DNA of 64,000 nucleotides from Umezawaea tangerina (GCF_003002815.1 NZ_PVTF01000020.1:100260-164259), one strand, 5' to 3'. Shown: positions 9,572 to 18,489, counted from the stretch's first letter. Numbers and translations are program-made. The notes: generated from the sequence alone by a model not told the origin.

Positions 9572-9673
9572 AGGACGCCCCCATCCGGTCGTAGATCATG
9601 GGCCGTACGGCCTAGATCTTCCGTCCGATCCCGGCGAACCGCACCTGGTGATCACCCGAGTGGACCAGTGGAA

Positions 9674-9695
9674 GGGCACGTTCGGGGACGTGCCC
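9674..9695. terminator. Hairpin downstream of the aldo/keto reductase gene
   Basis: GGGCACGT and ACGTGCCC form an eight-base stem with a six-base loop, four bases past the stop of the minus-strand gene. It is a plausible terminator for that gene. The remaining gap up to 9571 may hold the GH25 promoter, but no box is clear. Confidence 0.5.
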
Positions 9696-9698
9696 GGA

Positions 9699-10553
9699 CT
9701 AGTCCAGGCGTGCGAGCTCGTCGGCGGTCAACTCCACGTGGGTGGCCGCGGCCGAGTCGCGGATGCTCTCCGGCCGCGACGAGCCGGGGATGGGGATGAC
9801 GACCGGCGCCTTGGCCAGCATCCAGGCCAGGCACACCTGCTGCGGGCTGGCGTCGTGCGCCTCGGCGACCTCGATGAACGCCGAGTTGACCTCGCCGAGC
9901 CCGCCCGCCTTGCCGATGCCGCCCAGCGGGCTCCACGGCAGGAACGCGATGCCCAGCTCCGCGCACAGCTCCAGTTCGGGTTCACTCGACCGGTACGCCG
10001 GGGAGAACTGGTTCTGCACGGCGGCGAGCCTGCCGCCGAGGACCTCGTTGGCGAGCTTGATCTCGTCGGGGTCGAAGTTCGAGATGCCCGCCTGCTTGAT
10101 CTTGCCCGCGTCCAGCAGCTCGGCGATCGTGCCGAACGAGTCGGCCAGCGGGACGGACGGGTCGGGGCGGTGGAACTGGTAGAGGTCGATCGCCTCGACG
10201 CCGAGCCGCTTGAGCGACGCGTCGCACGCCGACCGCAGGTACTCGGGGCTGCCGTTGAGCCCCCAGCCGCCGCCGGGCGTCCTGGTGTGGCCGCCCTTCG
10301 TGGCCACGAACACGTCGGCGCCCGCCGACCCGAGGCCGCGCAGGGCCTCCGCGATCAGCTCCTCGTTGTGCCCGAAGTCGGTGTCGTCCTTCGAGTACGC
10401 GTCCGCGGTGTCGATGAGGGTCACGCCCGCCTCGACCGCCGCGCGGACCGTGGCCAGCGCCCGTTCGCGGTCGGGGCGGCCTTCGACGGACAACGGCATG
10501 CCGCCGAGTCCGATGGCGCTGACCTCGACTTCGCCGATCCGGCGGGTGAGCAT
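9699..10553 (-). CDS. Aldo/keto reductase
   Basis: This 284-residue protein is an NADPH-dependent aldo/keto reductase. The catalytic tetrad is visible: Asp and Tyr in DTADAYSKDD, Lys in VFVATKGG and His in LYQFHRPD. The C-terminal cofactor segment IPIPGSSRPESI is also typical. Its natural substrate is not evident. The ATG at 10553 follows AGGAGG, so longer starts are rejected. It is divergent from a LysR regulator, which probably controls it. Confidence 0.9.
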   Translation of the reverse strand: MLTRRIGEVEVSAIGLGGMPLSVEGRPDRERALATVRAAVEAGVTLIDTADAYSKDDTDFGHNEELIAEALRGLGSAGADVFVATKGGHTRTPGGGWGLNGSPEYLRSACDASLKRLGVEAIDLYQFHRPDPSVPLADSFGTIAELLDAGKIKQAGISNFDPDEIKLANEVLGGRLAAVQNQFSPAYRSSEPELELCAELGIAFLPWSPLGGIGKAGGLGEVNSAFIEVAEAHDASPQQVCLAWMLAKAPVVIPIPGSSRPESIRDSAAATHVELTADELARLD

Positions 10554-10666
10554 CAGGTGTACCTCCTGGGGGAACGTGCGGAACTGCTGCTTCGAAGTGT
10601 GCGCCGACCGGATTAAGCTGTCCAACAGAACGTCCGGATGGCATTCAGCAGTGTGGGTGATCAATC
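10554..10666. promoter_or_regulatory. Divergent promoter region between aldo/keto reductase and LysR genes
   Basis: These 113 bases separate two divergent starts, the standard layout for a LysR regulator and its target. The segment is AT-richer than its surroundings (GATTAAGCTGTCCAACAGAA near 10611-10630), and LysR boxes would be expected here. No exact T-N11-A site is asserted. Confidence 0.5.
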
Positions 10667-11524
10667 GTGGAGCTTCGCCAGCTGGAGTACTTCGTCGCGG
10701 TAGCCGAGGAGTGCCACTTCACCAGGGCCGCCAAACGCGTGCACGTCGCCCAGTCGGGTCTTTCCGCGTCCATCCGGGCGTTGGAGAACGAGCTGGGCGC
10801 GGCCCTGTTCGTGCGCAGCACCCGCCAGGTGGAGCTCACCGAGGCGGGCCGCGCGCTGCTGGTCGAGGCGCGCCGCGCGCTCGGCTCGGTCGACGCCGGG
10901 CGGGACGCGGTCGCGGCCGTCCAGGGGCTGCTGCGCGGCACGCTGTCGGTCGGCAGCCTCCAGTGCCTGCACGTCGTCGACCTGCCCGCCGTGCTGGCGG
11001 CGTTCCACTCCGCGCACCCCGGCGTGGAGATCCGGCTGCGCCAGGGCGGCACCGCCGACCTGGTCGACGAGGTGCGGGCCGGGCGGGTCGACGTGGCGTT
11101 CGTGACCCGGTCGTCCGACCGGGACGTCCGCATGTCCACTTTGGACACCGAACCGCTGGCGCTGGCGTGCGCACCGGATCACCCGATGGCGCAACGGTCC
11201 TCGGTCGCCCTGCCGGAGCTGCTGGGCGAGTCCTTCGTGGACTTCAACGCCGGGTGGGGCACGCGGGACGTCGTCGACCGCACGCTGGCGGCGGCCGGGG
11301 TGGACCGCCGCGTCGGCGTGGAGGTCAACGACGTCCACTCACTGCTGGACTTCGTCCGGTTCGGACTCGGCGTCGCGCTCGTGCCGCGCTCGTTCTCGCT
11401 CAAGACGGACCGCGTCCGGTTCGTCGGCCTGGACGGCGGCCCGGTCGCGGAGACCGTCGTGGTCACCGGGGCGACCGTCAGCGCCGCCGCCAGGGCGCTG
11501 CTGCACCTCGTACGCCCCGGCTAG
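10667..11524 (+). CDS. LysR-family transcriptional regulator
   Basis: This 285-residue protein has the LysR N-terminal winged helix-turn-helix (MELRQLEYFVAVAEECHFTRAAKRVHVAQ onward, split here as residues 1-60) and a C-terminal periplasmic-binding-like effector domain from about residue 90. It probably senses a small molecule and controls the divergent aldo/keto reductase. The GTG start places the helix-turn-helix at the exact N-terminus as in the family. The last 186 bases overlap, antisense, the 3' end of the pentapeptide-like gene at 11339-12433. Confidence 0.9.
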   Translation: MELRQLEYFVAVAEECHFTRAAKRVHVAQSGLSASIRALENELGAALFVRSTRQVELTEAGRALLVEARRALGSVDAGRDAVAAVQGLLRGTLSVGSLQCLHVVDLPAVLAAFHSAHPGVEIRLRQGGTADLVDEVRAGRVDVAFVTRSSDRDVRMSTLDTEPLALACAPDHPMAQRSSVALPELLGESFVDFNAGWGTRDVVDRTLAAAGVDRRVGVEVNDVHSLLDFVRFGLGVALVPRSFSLKTDRVRFVGLDGGPVAETVVVTGATVSAAARALLHLVRPG

Positions 11525-12433
11525 CTCCCAGCCCTCCGGCTTCGCCACCCGCATCCCGGTGCCCGGCCGGACCGTGAGCACGCCCCTCAACGGCTTCGGC
11601 AGGTCGGTGCTGAGGTGCAGGAACGTGCCCACCTCCGCGCGGGACACGTCGAGCTCACCCGCGAACCGCACGTCCTGGAAGGAGAGGCCGCCGTCGAACC
11701 GCGCGTCCGCGGCGGACACCCGGCCGTGGAACCGCGCCCCGGAGAAGAGCGAGGGCTTGGACGCCTCCACCTCGTTGATCATGGTGATGCCGTAGAAGTT
11801 CGCCCGCCGCGCGACGATCCGCCCGACCCGCCTGCCGGACAGCCGGAAGTACTCGAGGCTCGCCCCGGTCAGGTCCAGGTGGTAGGCCGTCGGGTCGGTG
11901 TCCATCCCCCACGGCAGCAGGTCGGTGATCAGCCGCTGGGCCGTGCGCCGCACCTCGCGTTCGCGGTCGGTCTTCGCCGGCTCCTCCTCGACGCCGTCCC
12001 GGACCAGCTTCTCCGGGTCGTCGGAGTAGCGCTTGTACCCCTCGTGGTCGAACGGTCTGCGCAGGTAGGCGCACAGCACGTCGAGCACGGTCTGCTTGTA
12101 GCGCGGCGACGAGAACGTCAGCCCTGCCAGCGCGTGCATCGCGCCGACACGCACCTGGTCGGCCTCGTGGCCGAGCATCTCCACCGACCGCGCGAACCGC
12201 TCGTCGGCGACCTTCACGCTCTCCAGCTCGTGCCGGGCCTCCTCGGTGCGCCGCCGCCGGTCGTTGAGCCACAACGCGTACAGCGCCACGACCGCGCCAC
12301 CCGCGAGACCACCGGTCTTGAGCGCCTCGGCCTTGGACAGCTTCGGCTCCACCACCAGCAGGACCACGATCGTCGCGGCGGTCACGACGACGGCCGCCAG
12401 CACGCTGAGCAGCAGCATCCACCGGCCGCGCAT
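11339..12433 (-). CDS. Membrane-anchored pentapeptide-repeat-like protein, paralogue B
   Basis: This 364-residue protein has two N-terminal membrane segments (about residues 5-25 and 35-60), a short coiled region, a helical block with GHEADQVRVGAMHALAGL, and a C-terminal set of FxGxxF-like pentapeptide turns. It is a paralogue of the upstream gene 12433-13491 and overlaps it by one base (TGATG), so the two are coupled. Its tail runs about 55 residues past the end of the paralogue and lies antisense to the LysR gene; that tail may be non-conserved. Function is unknown; a membrane scaffold is possible. Confidence 0.65.
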   Translation of the reverse strand: MRGRWMLLLSVLAAVVVTAATIVVLLVVEPKLSKAEALKTGGLAGGAVVALYALWLNDRRRRTEEARHELESVKVADERFARSVEMLGHEADQVRVGAMHALAGLTFSSPRYKQTVLDVLCAYLRRPFDHEGYKRYSDDPEKLVRDGVEEEPAKTDREREVRRTAQRLITDLLPWGMDTDPTAYHLDLTGASLEYFRLSGRRVGRIVARRANFYGITMINEVEASKPSLFSGARFHGRVSAADARFDGGLSFQDVRFAGELDVSRAEVGTFLHLSTDLPKPLRGVLTVRPGTGMRVAKPEGWELAGAYEVQQRPGGGADGRPGDHDGLRDRAAVQADEPDAVRLERERARHERDAESEPDEVQQ

Positions 12434-13491
12434 CACAGCTCCTCCTCGGCGGCCTCGACGGTGTCGGCGGTCCAGCCGTCGGGCAGCACCGCGGTGCCGC
12501 CGCCTCCCACCCGGAGCGCCCGGATGTCGGGTTCGGCGCTGAACGCGGTGCCGCTGAAGGACACCCCGCCCAGGTACGTGCCATAGGCGAACTTGGCGCT
12601 TCCCAAGAACTTGCTGTCGTGGAAGTCGACGTTGTCGTGCGAGACGAAGTTGCTGAACCACGCCCGCGCGTGGAACACGGAGTCGTGCAGGTACAGCCTG
12701 CCGTGGTTCTGGGCGCCGGTGAAGTAGGTGTTGCCGTGGAACGCGGTGTGGTGGAAGGCGTTCGAGCTGATGAACTGGGCCCGTCGCGCGGCGAAGTTGC
12801 CCACCTGCCGGTTCTCCAGGTCGAAGTACTCCAGCCGCGCGTTCGTGAGGTTGAGGTCGTAGTGGGGCGCGTCGACCTGGTCGAGCCGGGGGAGCAGGTC
12901 GGAGATCAGCTGCTGCGCGGTCGTCCGCACCTCGTTCTCCAGCGGCGACTGGCCGTCGAACGGGCGCCGCAGGTAGGAGCAGAGGATGTCCAGCACGGTC
13001 TGGGTGTACTCGACGCGCGACTTCGCCAGGCCCGCCAACGCGTGCAGCGCGCCGACCCGCACCTGGTCGGTCTCGTGGCCCAGCAGTTCGACGGCGCGGG
13101 CGAACCGCTCGTCGGCCACCCGCGACCGGTCGTGCTCGGAGCGCTGGTTCTCCAAGTCCTGCCGGTCCTTCTCGATCGCCTGCCTGGCCTCCTCCGTCCG
13201 TCGCTTCCGGTCGTTGAGCCACAACGCGTACAGCGCGATCACCGAGCCGCCCGCCAGGCCGCCGGTCTTGATCGCCTCGCCCTTGGCGGTCGTGCTGTCG
13301 ACCACGAACAGCCAGCCGGTGACCAGCAGGAAGGCGCCGATCGCGCCCACGATCGTGGCGGCCAGCATGTTCCGCTTCCCGCGCAGGCTGACCAGCAGCA
13401 GCACGAGGGCGACCGCGGTGGTGACCGCTCCCGCGATCCAGAGGTGCTTCACAAGACCGGCATTCTGCTCGGTGATCGCCACCGCCGTCAC
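12433..13491 (-). CDS. Membrane-anchored pentapeptide-repeat-like protein, paralogue A
   Basis: This 352-residue protein has two membrane segments (about residues 17-35 and 42-65), the shared YALWLNDRKRRTEEAR stretch, a probable coiled coil near 105-125, and GHETDQVRVGALHALAGLA followed by a conserved VLDILCSYLRRPF segment. The C-terminal third carries loose pentapeptide-type repeats (for example FHGNTYFTGAQNHGRLYLHD). Such actinobacterial proteins are annotated as pentapeptide repeat proteins without known role. The start is GTG at 13491. It heads a two-gene operon with paralogue B and is divergent from the methyltransferase gene. Confidence 0.7.
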   Translation of the reverse strand: MTAVAITEQNAGLVKHLWIAGAVTTAVALVLLLVSLRGKRNMLAATIVGAIGAFLLVTGWLFVVDSTTAKGEAIKTGGLAGGSVIALYALWLNDRKRRTEEARQAIEKDRQDLENQRSEHDRSRVADERFARAVELLGHETDQVRVGALHALAGLAKSRVEYTQTVLDILCSYLRRPFDGQSPLENEVRTTAQQLISDLLPRLDQVDAPHYDLNLTNARLEYFDLENRQVGNFAARRAQFISSNAFHHTAFHGNTYFTGAQNHGRLYLHDSVFHARAWFSNFVSHDNVDFHDSKFLGSAKFAYGTYLGGVSFSGTAFSAEPDIRALRVGGGGTAVLPDGWTADTVEAAEEEL

Positions 13492-13580
13492 CGAATCCGG
13501 GAACCGGGACCTCCGGGCGGTGCGCCCGCGGGCCGCCGTGGACCATGATGGGCGTCCCGAGGTGTGCCGGAGGAGAGCGC

Positions 13581-14396
13581 GTGGCGGAACGGCCGAAGTG
13601 GGTGCCGGGTGACATCGACCTGGAACGCCCCAGCGTGGCGCGCGTGTACGACTACTGGCTGGGCGGCGCGCACAACTTCGCGGCGGACCGCGCGGTGGCC
13701 AACCGGACGCTGGAGGCCATGCCCGAGCTGCGCCGCGTGATCCTCACCAACCGGACGCTGCTGCGCCGGATGGTCCGCCACCTGCTGCGCCTGGGCGTCC
13801 GCCAGTTCCTCGACCTCGGGTCCGGCATCCCGACGGCGGGCAACGTCCACGAGATCGCGCACGCCGTCGACCCGACGGCCCGCGTGGTCTACGTCGACAT
13901 GGACCCGGTCGCCATCGCGCACGGCAAGTCGCTCCTGGCGGACCTGCCGAACGTGGTGGCGCTTCAGGCCGACATCCGCGACCCGGCGTCGGTGCTCGGG
14001 GACCCGGAGGTGCGGTCGGTGCTCGACCTCGACCAGCCGGTCGCGGTGCTGATGATCGCGGTGCTGCACTTCGTGCCGGACGCCGACCACCCGTGCGGGA
14101 TCATCGCCGACTACCTCGACGCCCTCGTCCCCGGCAGCTACCTCGGTGTTTCGCACTCGGGTGGGGAACAGGGCGAGGAGTCCGCCGCGGTGGCCGAGGC
14201 GCGTCGGCGCTACAGCGAGCAGGTCGCGCCGATGGTCCACCGCACCCGCGCCGAGCTCATCTCGCTGCTCGGCGGACTGGAGCTCGTGGAGCCCGGAGTG
14301 GTCCGATTACCGCACTGGCGCCCGGACTCACCGGACGACGTCGACGAGTCCGCGGACCGCTTCCCCGGGTTCGCCGCGCTGGGGAGGAAACCGTGA
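13581..14396 (+). CDS. SAM-dependent methyltransferase, DUF574/PF04672 type
   Basis: This 271-residue protein shows the family pattern RVYDYWLGGAHNFAADR near residue 24, the SAM-binding LDLGSGIPTAGNVHEIA and the acidic ribose-binding VYVDMDPVAIAHG. This family is expanded in actinomycetes, and its substrates are mostly unknown. The GTG at 13581 is preferred to an ATG at 13545 because GGAGGAG stands just before it and the protein then starts at the conserved WVPGDIDLERPSVARVYD region. The GGDEF-EAL gene follows 61 bases later and could share the transcript. Confidence 0.88.
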   Translation: MAERPKWVPGDIDLERPSVARVYDYWLGGAHNFAADRAVANRTLEAMPELRRVILTNRTLLRRMVRHLLRLGVRQFLDLGSGIPTAGNVHEIAHAVDPTARVVYVDMDPVAIAHGKSLLADLPNVVALQADIRDPASVLGDPEVRSVLDLDQPVAVLMIAVLHFVPDADHPCGIIADYLDALVPGSYLGVSHSGGEQGEESAAVAEARRRYSEQVAPMVHRTRAELISLLGGLELVEPGVVRLPHWRPDSPDDVDESADRFPGFAALGRKP

Positions 14397-14457
14397 TGGT
14401 CGACTGCGGCGGGCTACCGGCCGTATCCTCTGCGTTTGTGGTGGCAGGCCGGCGAAC

Positions 14458-16629
14458 ATGACGGAACGGGTTGACCAGCGGGTGCCCAGCAGTCGAGCGG
14501 AACTGGACCCGGCCATGGTGGCCGGGGCCGAGGCGTTCGCGCGCACCTGGGCGACGGCGGTGATCGGCAGCAGCTACGTGCCCATGACCAGGGCCGAGGT
14601 CGCCGAGCACCTCCAGTCCCTGACCGAGGTGCTGGTCGAGGCGCTGATCGCCGACCCCTTCCGCACGGCACCCGGCTACGACATCGGCGCCCGGCTCGTC
14701 GAGGCGCACTTCACCGGCACGGACACGCTGGGCCGCACGGTCCAGCTGCTGGGCGACGACCTGCTCACCGAGCTGGGGATCGGCGTCGACGGCCGGATGG
14801 AGTCCCGGCTCTCCGCGCTGCAGGGCGCGCTCGCCGCGGGGTACGCGCGGGCGCTGCGCGAGCGGACGCTGGCCGAGCAGGAGGCGATCAGGGCCGCCGT
14901 GCTCGACGCCCGCGACCAGGCCGAGACGGCGCTGCGGGCCAGCGAGGCGCGGTTCCGCGCGATGTTCACCGAGGCCGCGATAGGCATCGGCATAGCGGAC
15001 ATCGAGGGCCGCATACTGGACGTCAACCAGGCGCTGCAGGACATGCTCGGGTTCAGCGTCGAGGAGATGCGGCAGTACAACATCCGCGACCTCATGCACC
15101 CCGAGGACAGCGGCAACGTCTGGCGGCTCTACGACCAGCTCATCGCGGGCGACTGCGACCACTACCGGGCCGAGAAGCGCTTCCACCGGGCCGACGGCGA
15201 GCAGGTGTGGACGCACCTCACGCTGTCGCTGGTCCGCGACGACCACGGTGAGCCGCAGTACCAGGTCGCCATGATCGAGGACGTCACCGACCGGCACCTG
15301 CTGCAGAACCGGCTGCGCTACCAGGCGCTGCACGACCCGCTGACCGGCCTGCCCAACCGCGCGCTGTTCCTGGAGCGCCTCGGCCGGGTGTTCAACGCCG
15401 TCGGCGGCACGACCAGCCGCCGCGCCGGGCTCTGCTACCTGGACCTCGACGGGTTCAAGGTCATCAACGACAGCCTCGGCCACGACATAGGGGACCAGCT
15501 GCTGGTCGAGGTCGGCAGGCGGCTGGACCACTCGGTCTCCGGCGACGGCAAGCTGGTCGCGCGGATGGGCGGCGACGAGTTCGTCATCCTCGTCGAGGGC
15601 TCGGCCAGCACCCAGGACATCGTCAACGTCGCCGACCGCGTGCTGCACGAGCTGGAGGCCCCGATCAAGATCGGCGGCCACGAGCTGACCGTGTCGGCGA
15701 GCATCGGCATCGTGGAACGGCCGCTGGAGGGCACGACGGCCGCGGACCTGATGCGCGACGCGGACATCACGCTGTACTGGGCGAAGGCGGACGGGAAGTC
15801 GCGCTGGGCGCTGTACAACCCCGAGCGCAACGCCCGCGAGGTCGCCCGGTTCACGCTGTCGGCGACCATGCCCGCCGCGCTGGAGCGCGACGAGTTCTAC
15901 GTGGACTACCAGCCGCTGGTGCGCCTCGCGGACAGCCGGGTCACCGGCGTCGAGGCCCTGGTCCGCTGGCAGCACCCGGAGTTCGGCAGGCTCGCGCCCG
16001 ACCGGTTCATCGAGCTGGCCGAGGAGACCGGCCTGATCGTGCCGCTGGGCCGCTGGGTGCTGCGCAAGGCGTGCGAGGAGGCCCGTCGCTGGCTGGAGGA
16101 GTTCGGCGACTCGGCCCCGTTCGTCAGCGTCAACCTGGCCGTGCGGCAGAGCCGCGACCCGGAGCTGGTGCGCGACGTGAAGCGCATCCTCGACGAGTGC
16201 GCGCTGCCCCCGCACCACCTCCAGCTCGAGCTCACCGAGAGCGCGATCATGGGCACCGCCGACGAGCCGCTGGAAGCCCTGCGCGCCCTGTCGGACATGG
16301 GGGTCCGGATCGCGATCGACGACTTCGGCACCGGCTACTCGAACCTCGCCTACCTCAAGCACCTGCCGGTGCACGAGCTCAAGATCGCGGGGTCGTTCAT
16401 GGAGGGGCTGCGCGCGGCGGACGAGGAAGACGCCGTGGACGCCCAGATCGTGTCGACCCTCGTGCAGCTCGCCCACGCGCTGGGACTCGGCGTGACCGCC
16501 GAGGGCGTCGAGACGCCGTCCCAGGCCAAGCGGCTGCACCGAATCGGGTGCGACACCGGTCAGGGCTGGTTCTTCGCCCGACCGGGTCGCCCCGAGGACA
16601 TCGACCACCTGCTCCGCGGCGGCCTCTAG
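14458..16629 (+). CDS. PAS-GGDEF-EAL protein, c-di-GMP cyclase/phosphodiesterase
   Basis: This 723-residue cytosolic protein has a helical N-terminal region (about 1-160), a PAS domain (about 165-290), a GGDEF domain with intact GGDEF at 371-375, and an EAL domain with EAL at 499-501. EAL residues for metal and catalysis are present (LELTES, DDFGTGYS, AEGVET and GQGWFF). The usual LKID is LKIA, a change at a normally conserved Asp. No RxxD inhibitory site precedes GGDEF (the position reads GDGK). It may make, break or do both to c-di-GMP, with the PAS domain as input. The ATG at 14458 begins the globular part. Confidence 0.92.
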   Translation: MTERVDQRVPSSRAELDPAMVAGAEAFARTWATAVIGSSYVPMTRAEVAEHLQSLTEVLVEALIADPFRTAPGYDIGARLVEAHFTGTDTLGRTVQLLGDDLLTELGIGVDGRMESRLSALQGALAAGYARALRERTLAEQEAIRAAVLDARDQAETALRASEARFRAMFTEAAIGIGIADIEGRILDVNQALQDMLGFSVEEMRQYNIRDLMHPEDSGNVWRLYDQLIAGDCDHYRAEKRFHRADGEQVWTHLTLSLVRDDHGEPQYQVAMIEDVTDRHLLQNRLRYQALHDPLTGLPNRALFLERLGRVFNAVGGTTSRRAGLCYLDLDGFKVINDSLGHDIGDQLLVEVGRRLDHSVSGDGKLVARMGGDEFVILVEGSASTQDIVNVADRVLHELEAPIKIGGHELTVSASIGIVERPLEGTTAADLMRDADITLYWAKADGKSRWALYNPERNAREVARFTLSATMPAALERDEFYVDYQPLVRLADSRVTGVEALVRWQHPEFGRLAPDRFIELAEETGLIVPLGRWVLRKACEEARRWLEEFGDSAPFVSVNLAVRQSRDPELVRDVKRILDECALPPHHLQLELTESAIMGTADEPLEALRALSDMGVRIAIDDFGTGYSNLAYLKHLPVHELKIAGSFMEGLRAADEEDAVDAQIVSTLVQLAHALGLGVTAEGVETPSQAKRLHRIGCDTGQGWFFARPGRPEDIDHLLRGGL

Positions 16630-16729
16630 CCGTTCACCCGCACGACCTCGGCGCGCGCTGACCTGCGTGGACGTCCGGTTGAGGCGTGCCGCGCCACCGA
16701 CGCCGGAACTTCCGCGCCCCCTCGTCTTG

Positions 16730-16753
16730 CTTATCTAACGATGCTTAGATAAG
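16730..16753. promoter_or_regulatory. Perfect palindromic operator upstream of the alpha/beta hydrolase
   Basis: CTTATCTAA and TTAGATAAG form a perfect nine-base inverted repeat separated by six bases, 28 bases before the hydrolase ATG. A second TTGCTTAT directly follows, repeating the sequence at the left arm. This AT-rich block stands out in the high-GC background and fits a TetR, MarR or PadR operator. No regulator gene is adjacent. Confidence 0.65.
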
Positions 16754-16780
16754 GTTGCTTATATCAACGAGGAGGCAGTC

Positions 16781-17554
16781 ATGACCAAGGTTTCCGGTGG
16801 CGAGGTCGACGTCCGGTTCGACGACCAGGGCGAGGGGCGCGCGTTCCTGCTGCTGCACGGCGGCGGCGGGCCGCAGACGGTCGCGGGGTTCGCCGCGAGG
16901 CTCGCCGCGCACGGCCGCGTCATCACCCCCGTGCACGCGGGCTTCGGCGGCACCGAGCGCCCCGAGTGGCTGAGCTCCATGGCCGGCCTGGCCGAGGTGT
17001 ACGTCCAGCTCCTGGAGGACGAGGACCTGCACGACGTGGTGGTCGTCGGCAACTCCATGGGCGGCTGGACCGCGGCGGAGATGGCGCTGCTCGGCAGCGA
17101 CCGGATCAGCGGCATCGTCCTGGTCGACGCGGTCGGCATCGAGGTGGAGGGCCACCCCGTGGTCGACATCTTCCCGCTGACCCTGGACGAGCTGTCCAAG
17201 CTCAGCTACCACGACCCGGCGAAGTTCGGGATCGACCCGTCCACGTTCACCGACGCCCAGAAGGCCGGCATGGCCGCCAACCGCGCCGCGCTGGCCGTCT
17301 ACGGGGCGTCGATGGCCGACCCGACCCTGCGGGAGCGCCTGGCGGGCGTCAAGGTGCCGTCGTTGGTGCTGTGGGGCGAGTCCGACCAGGTCGTCGACCC
17401 CGAGTACGGCCGCGCGTACGCCGAGGCCATCCCCGGCTCGGTGTTCCACGTGCTGCCCGGCACCGGCCACGTGCCGCAGATCGAGACCCCCGAGCTGCTG
17501 CTCGACGAGGTGACCGGGTTCGCCGGTCACACCGGCTCGGGCCACGCCCAGTAG
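16781..17554 (+). CDS. Alpha/beta-fold hydrolase
   Basis: This 257-residue protein has the hydrolase-fold features: oxyanion loop LLHGGGGP near residue 26, nucleophile elbow GNSMGG with Ser92, an acid candidate in WGESDQVVDPEYG and the catalytic His in GTGHVPQIE near the end. Its substrate is unknown; similar proteins are esterases, lactonases or C-C hydrolases. The ATG follows GAGGAGG. A strong palindrome at 16730-16753 suggests repression by a dedicated regulator. Its 3' end overlaps the convergent ankyrin gene by 28 bases. Confidence 0.88.
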   Translation: MTKVSGGEVDVRFDDQGEGRAFLLLHGGGGPQTVAGFAARLAAHGRVITPVHAGFGGTERPEWLSSMAGLAEVYVQLLEDEDLHDVVVVGNSMGGWTAAEMALLGSDRISGIVLVDAVGIEVEGHPVVDIFPLTLDELSKLSYHDPAKFGIDPSTFTDAQKAGMAANRAALAVYGASMADPTLRERLAGVKVPSLVLWGESDQVVDPEYGRAYAEAIPGSVFHVLPGTGHVPQIETPELLLDEVTGFAGHTGSGHAQ

Positions 17555-18489
17555 TCGTGCTCGGGCAGCCGCAGCCAGACGTCGGGCGGGCCGGTGACGG
17601 CTCGGGCGTCGGCGGGGCGCAGGCCCGCGAGGGCGAGGCAGTGGGCCACGGCGTGGCCGTGGTGGAGGTAGGCCGTGAGGGCCTCCTCGGGGGTGTGGTC
17701 CACGTCGGGGCCGCCGCCGGGGGACAGGTGCCGCCGCTCGAAGACGCCGTCGTGGGCGGCGGTGGCCTGGTAGCCGCTCTTGGGGTTGGCGTAGAGGCCG
17801 TAGCAGGTGGTGCCCGCCGAGAGGCGGCCGACGACACCCGGCGTGGACGCCCCGAACGCCCAGGGCTGGCTGACCACGCACCCGCCCGGCACGTCGGTGG
17901 CGCCGACGGTCCGCAGGTTCACGTCGTCCAGCGGGTTGCCGCCGACGACGTCGGAGATCGGTCCGGGGACGTCGAGGCGGACGGCGCCCAGCCGCCGCGC
18001 CACCTCGGCCGCGTCGACGCCCGCGACGCAGGCCAGGCTGGCGCCCTCGATCCACGGGGTGCCCAGCGCGGCGAGCAGGCGCCTGGCCTCCGCGCCCGCC
18101 GCGGCCTCCGCCCGCGACAGGCCGGGCTCGTCCGCGGGTCTGGTGAACAGGTCGGGGTCCGGGCCCGCGAGGCTGAGCCTGCCCGCCGACCAGCCCGCGA
18201 GCACCGGCCGCCACGGGTCGGCGCCCGCCGCGGCCAGTGCGCGCGCGTTGTCGGACCGGCCCGCCGTCACCGCGAGCCACAGGGCGCCGCGGCCCGAGTG
18301 GAGCGCCTCGACGTCGTCGACCCGGCCCGCCAGCTCCGCGACCACCTCGGGCGAGCCGTACCGGGCCGCCAGGTGCAGCGGCGGCGTCGACCGCCCGGCG
18401 GGGTTCGGGTCGGCGCCCGCGTCCAGCCGGGCCAGCACCTCGGTGCGGTCCGCCCAGGACCGCAACGCCATGCCCGTCCAGTCCGCCAT
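17527..18489 (-). CDS. Ankyrin-repeat protein with an uncharacterised C-terminal domain
   Basis: This 320-residue protein begins with about three ankyrin repeats (residues 15-100; for example ARLDAGADPNPAGRSTPPLHLAAR split over two repeats). The second half, from about residue 140, holds a separate domain with a WAFGASTPGVVGRLSAGTTC-like core and ends in LRLPEHDYWAWPEPV. That domain resembles DUF6461-type actinobacterial proteins, but I am not certain. Ankyrin repeats mediate protein contacts. The ATG at 18489 is used. Nothing nearby hints at a partner. Confidence 0.7.
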   Translation of the reverse strand: MADWTGMALRSWADRTEVLARLDAGADPNPAGRSTPPLHLAARYGSPEVVAELAGRVDDVEALHSGRGALWLAVTAGRSDNARALAAAGADPWRPVLAGWSAGRLSLAGPDPDLFTRPADEPGLSRAEAAAGAEARRLLAALGTPWIEGASLACVAGVDAAEVARRLGAVRLDVPGPISDVVGGNPLDDVNLRTVGATDVPGGCVVSQPWAFGASTPGVVGRLSAGTTCYGLYANPKSGYQATAAHDGVFERRHLSPGGGPDVDHTPEEALTAYLHHGHAVAHCLALAGLRPADARAVTGPPDVWLRLPEHDYWAWPEPV

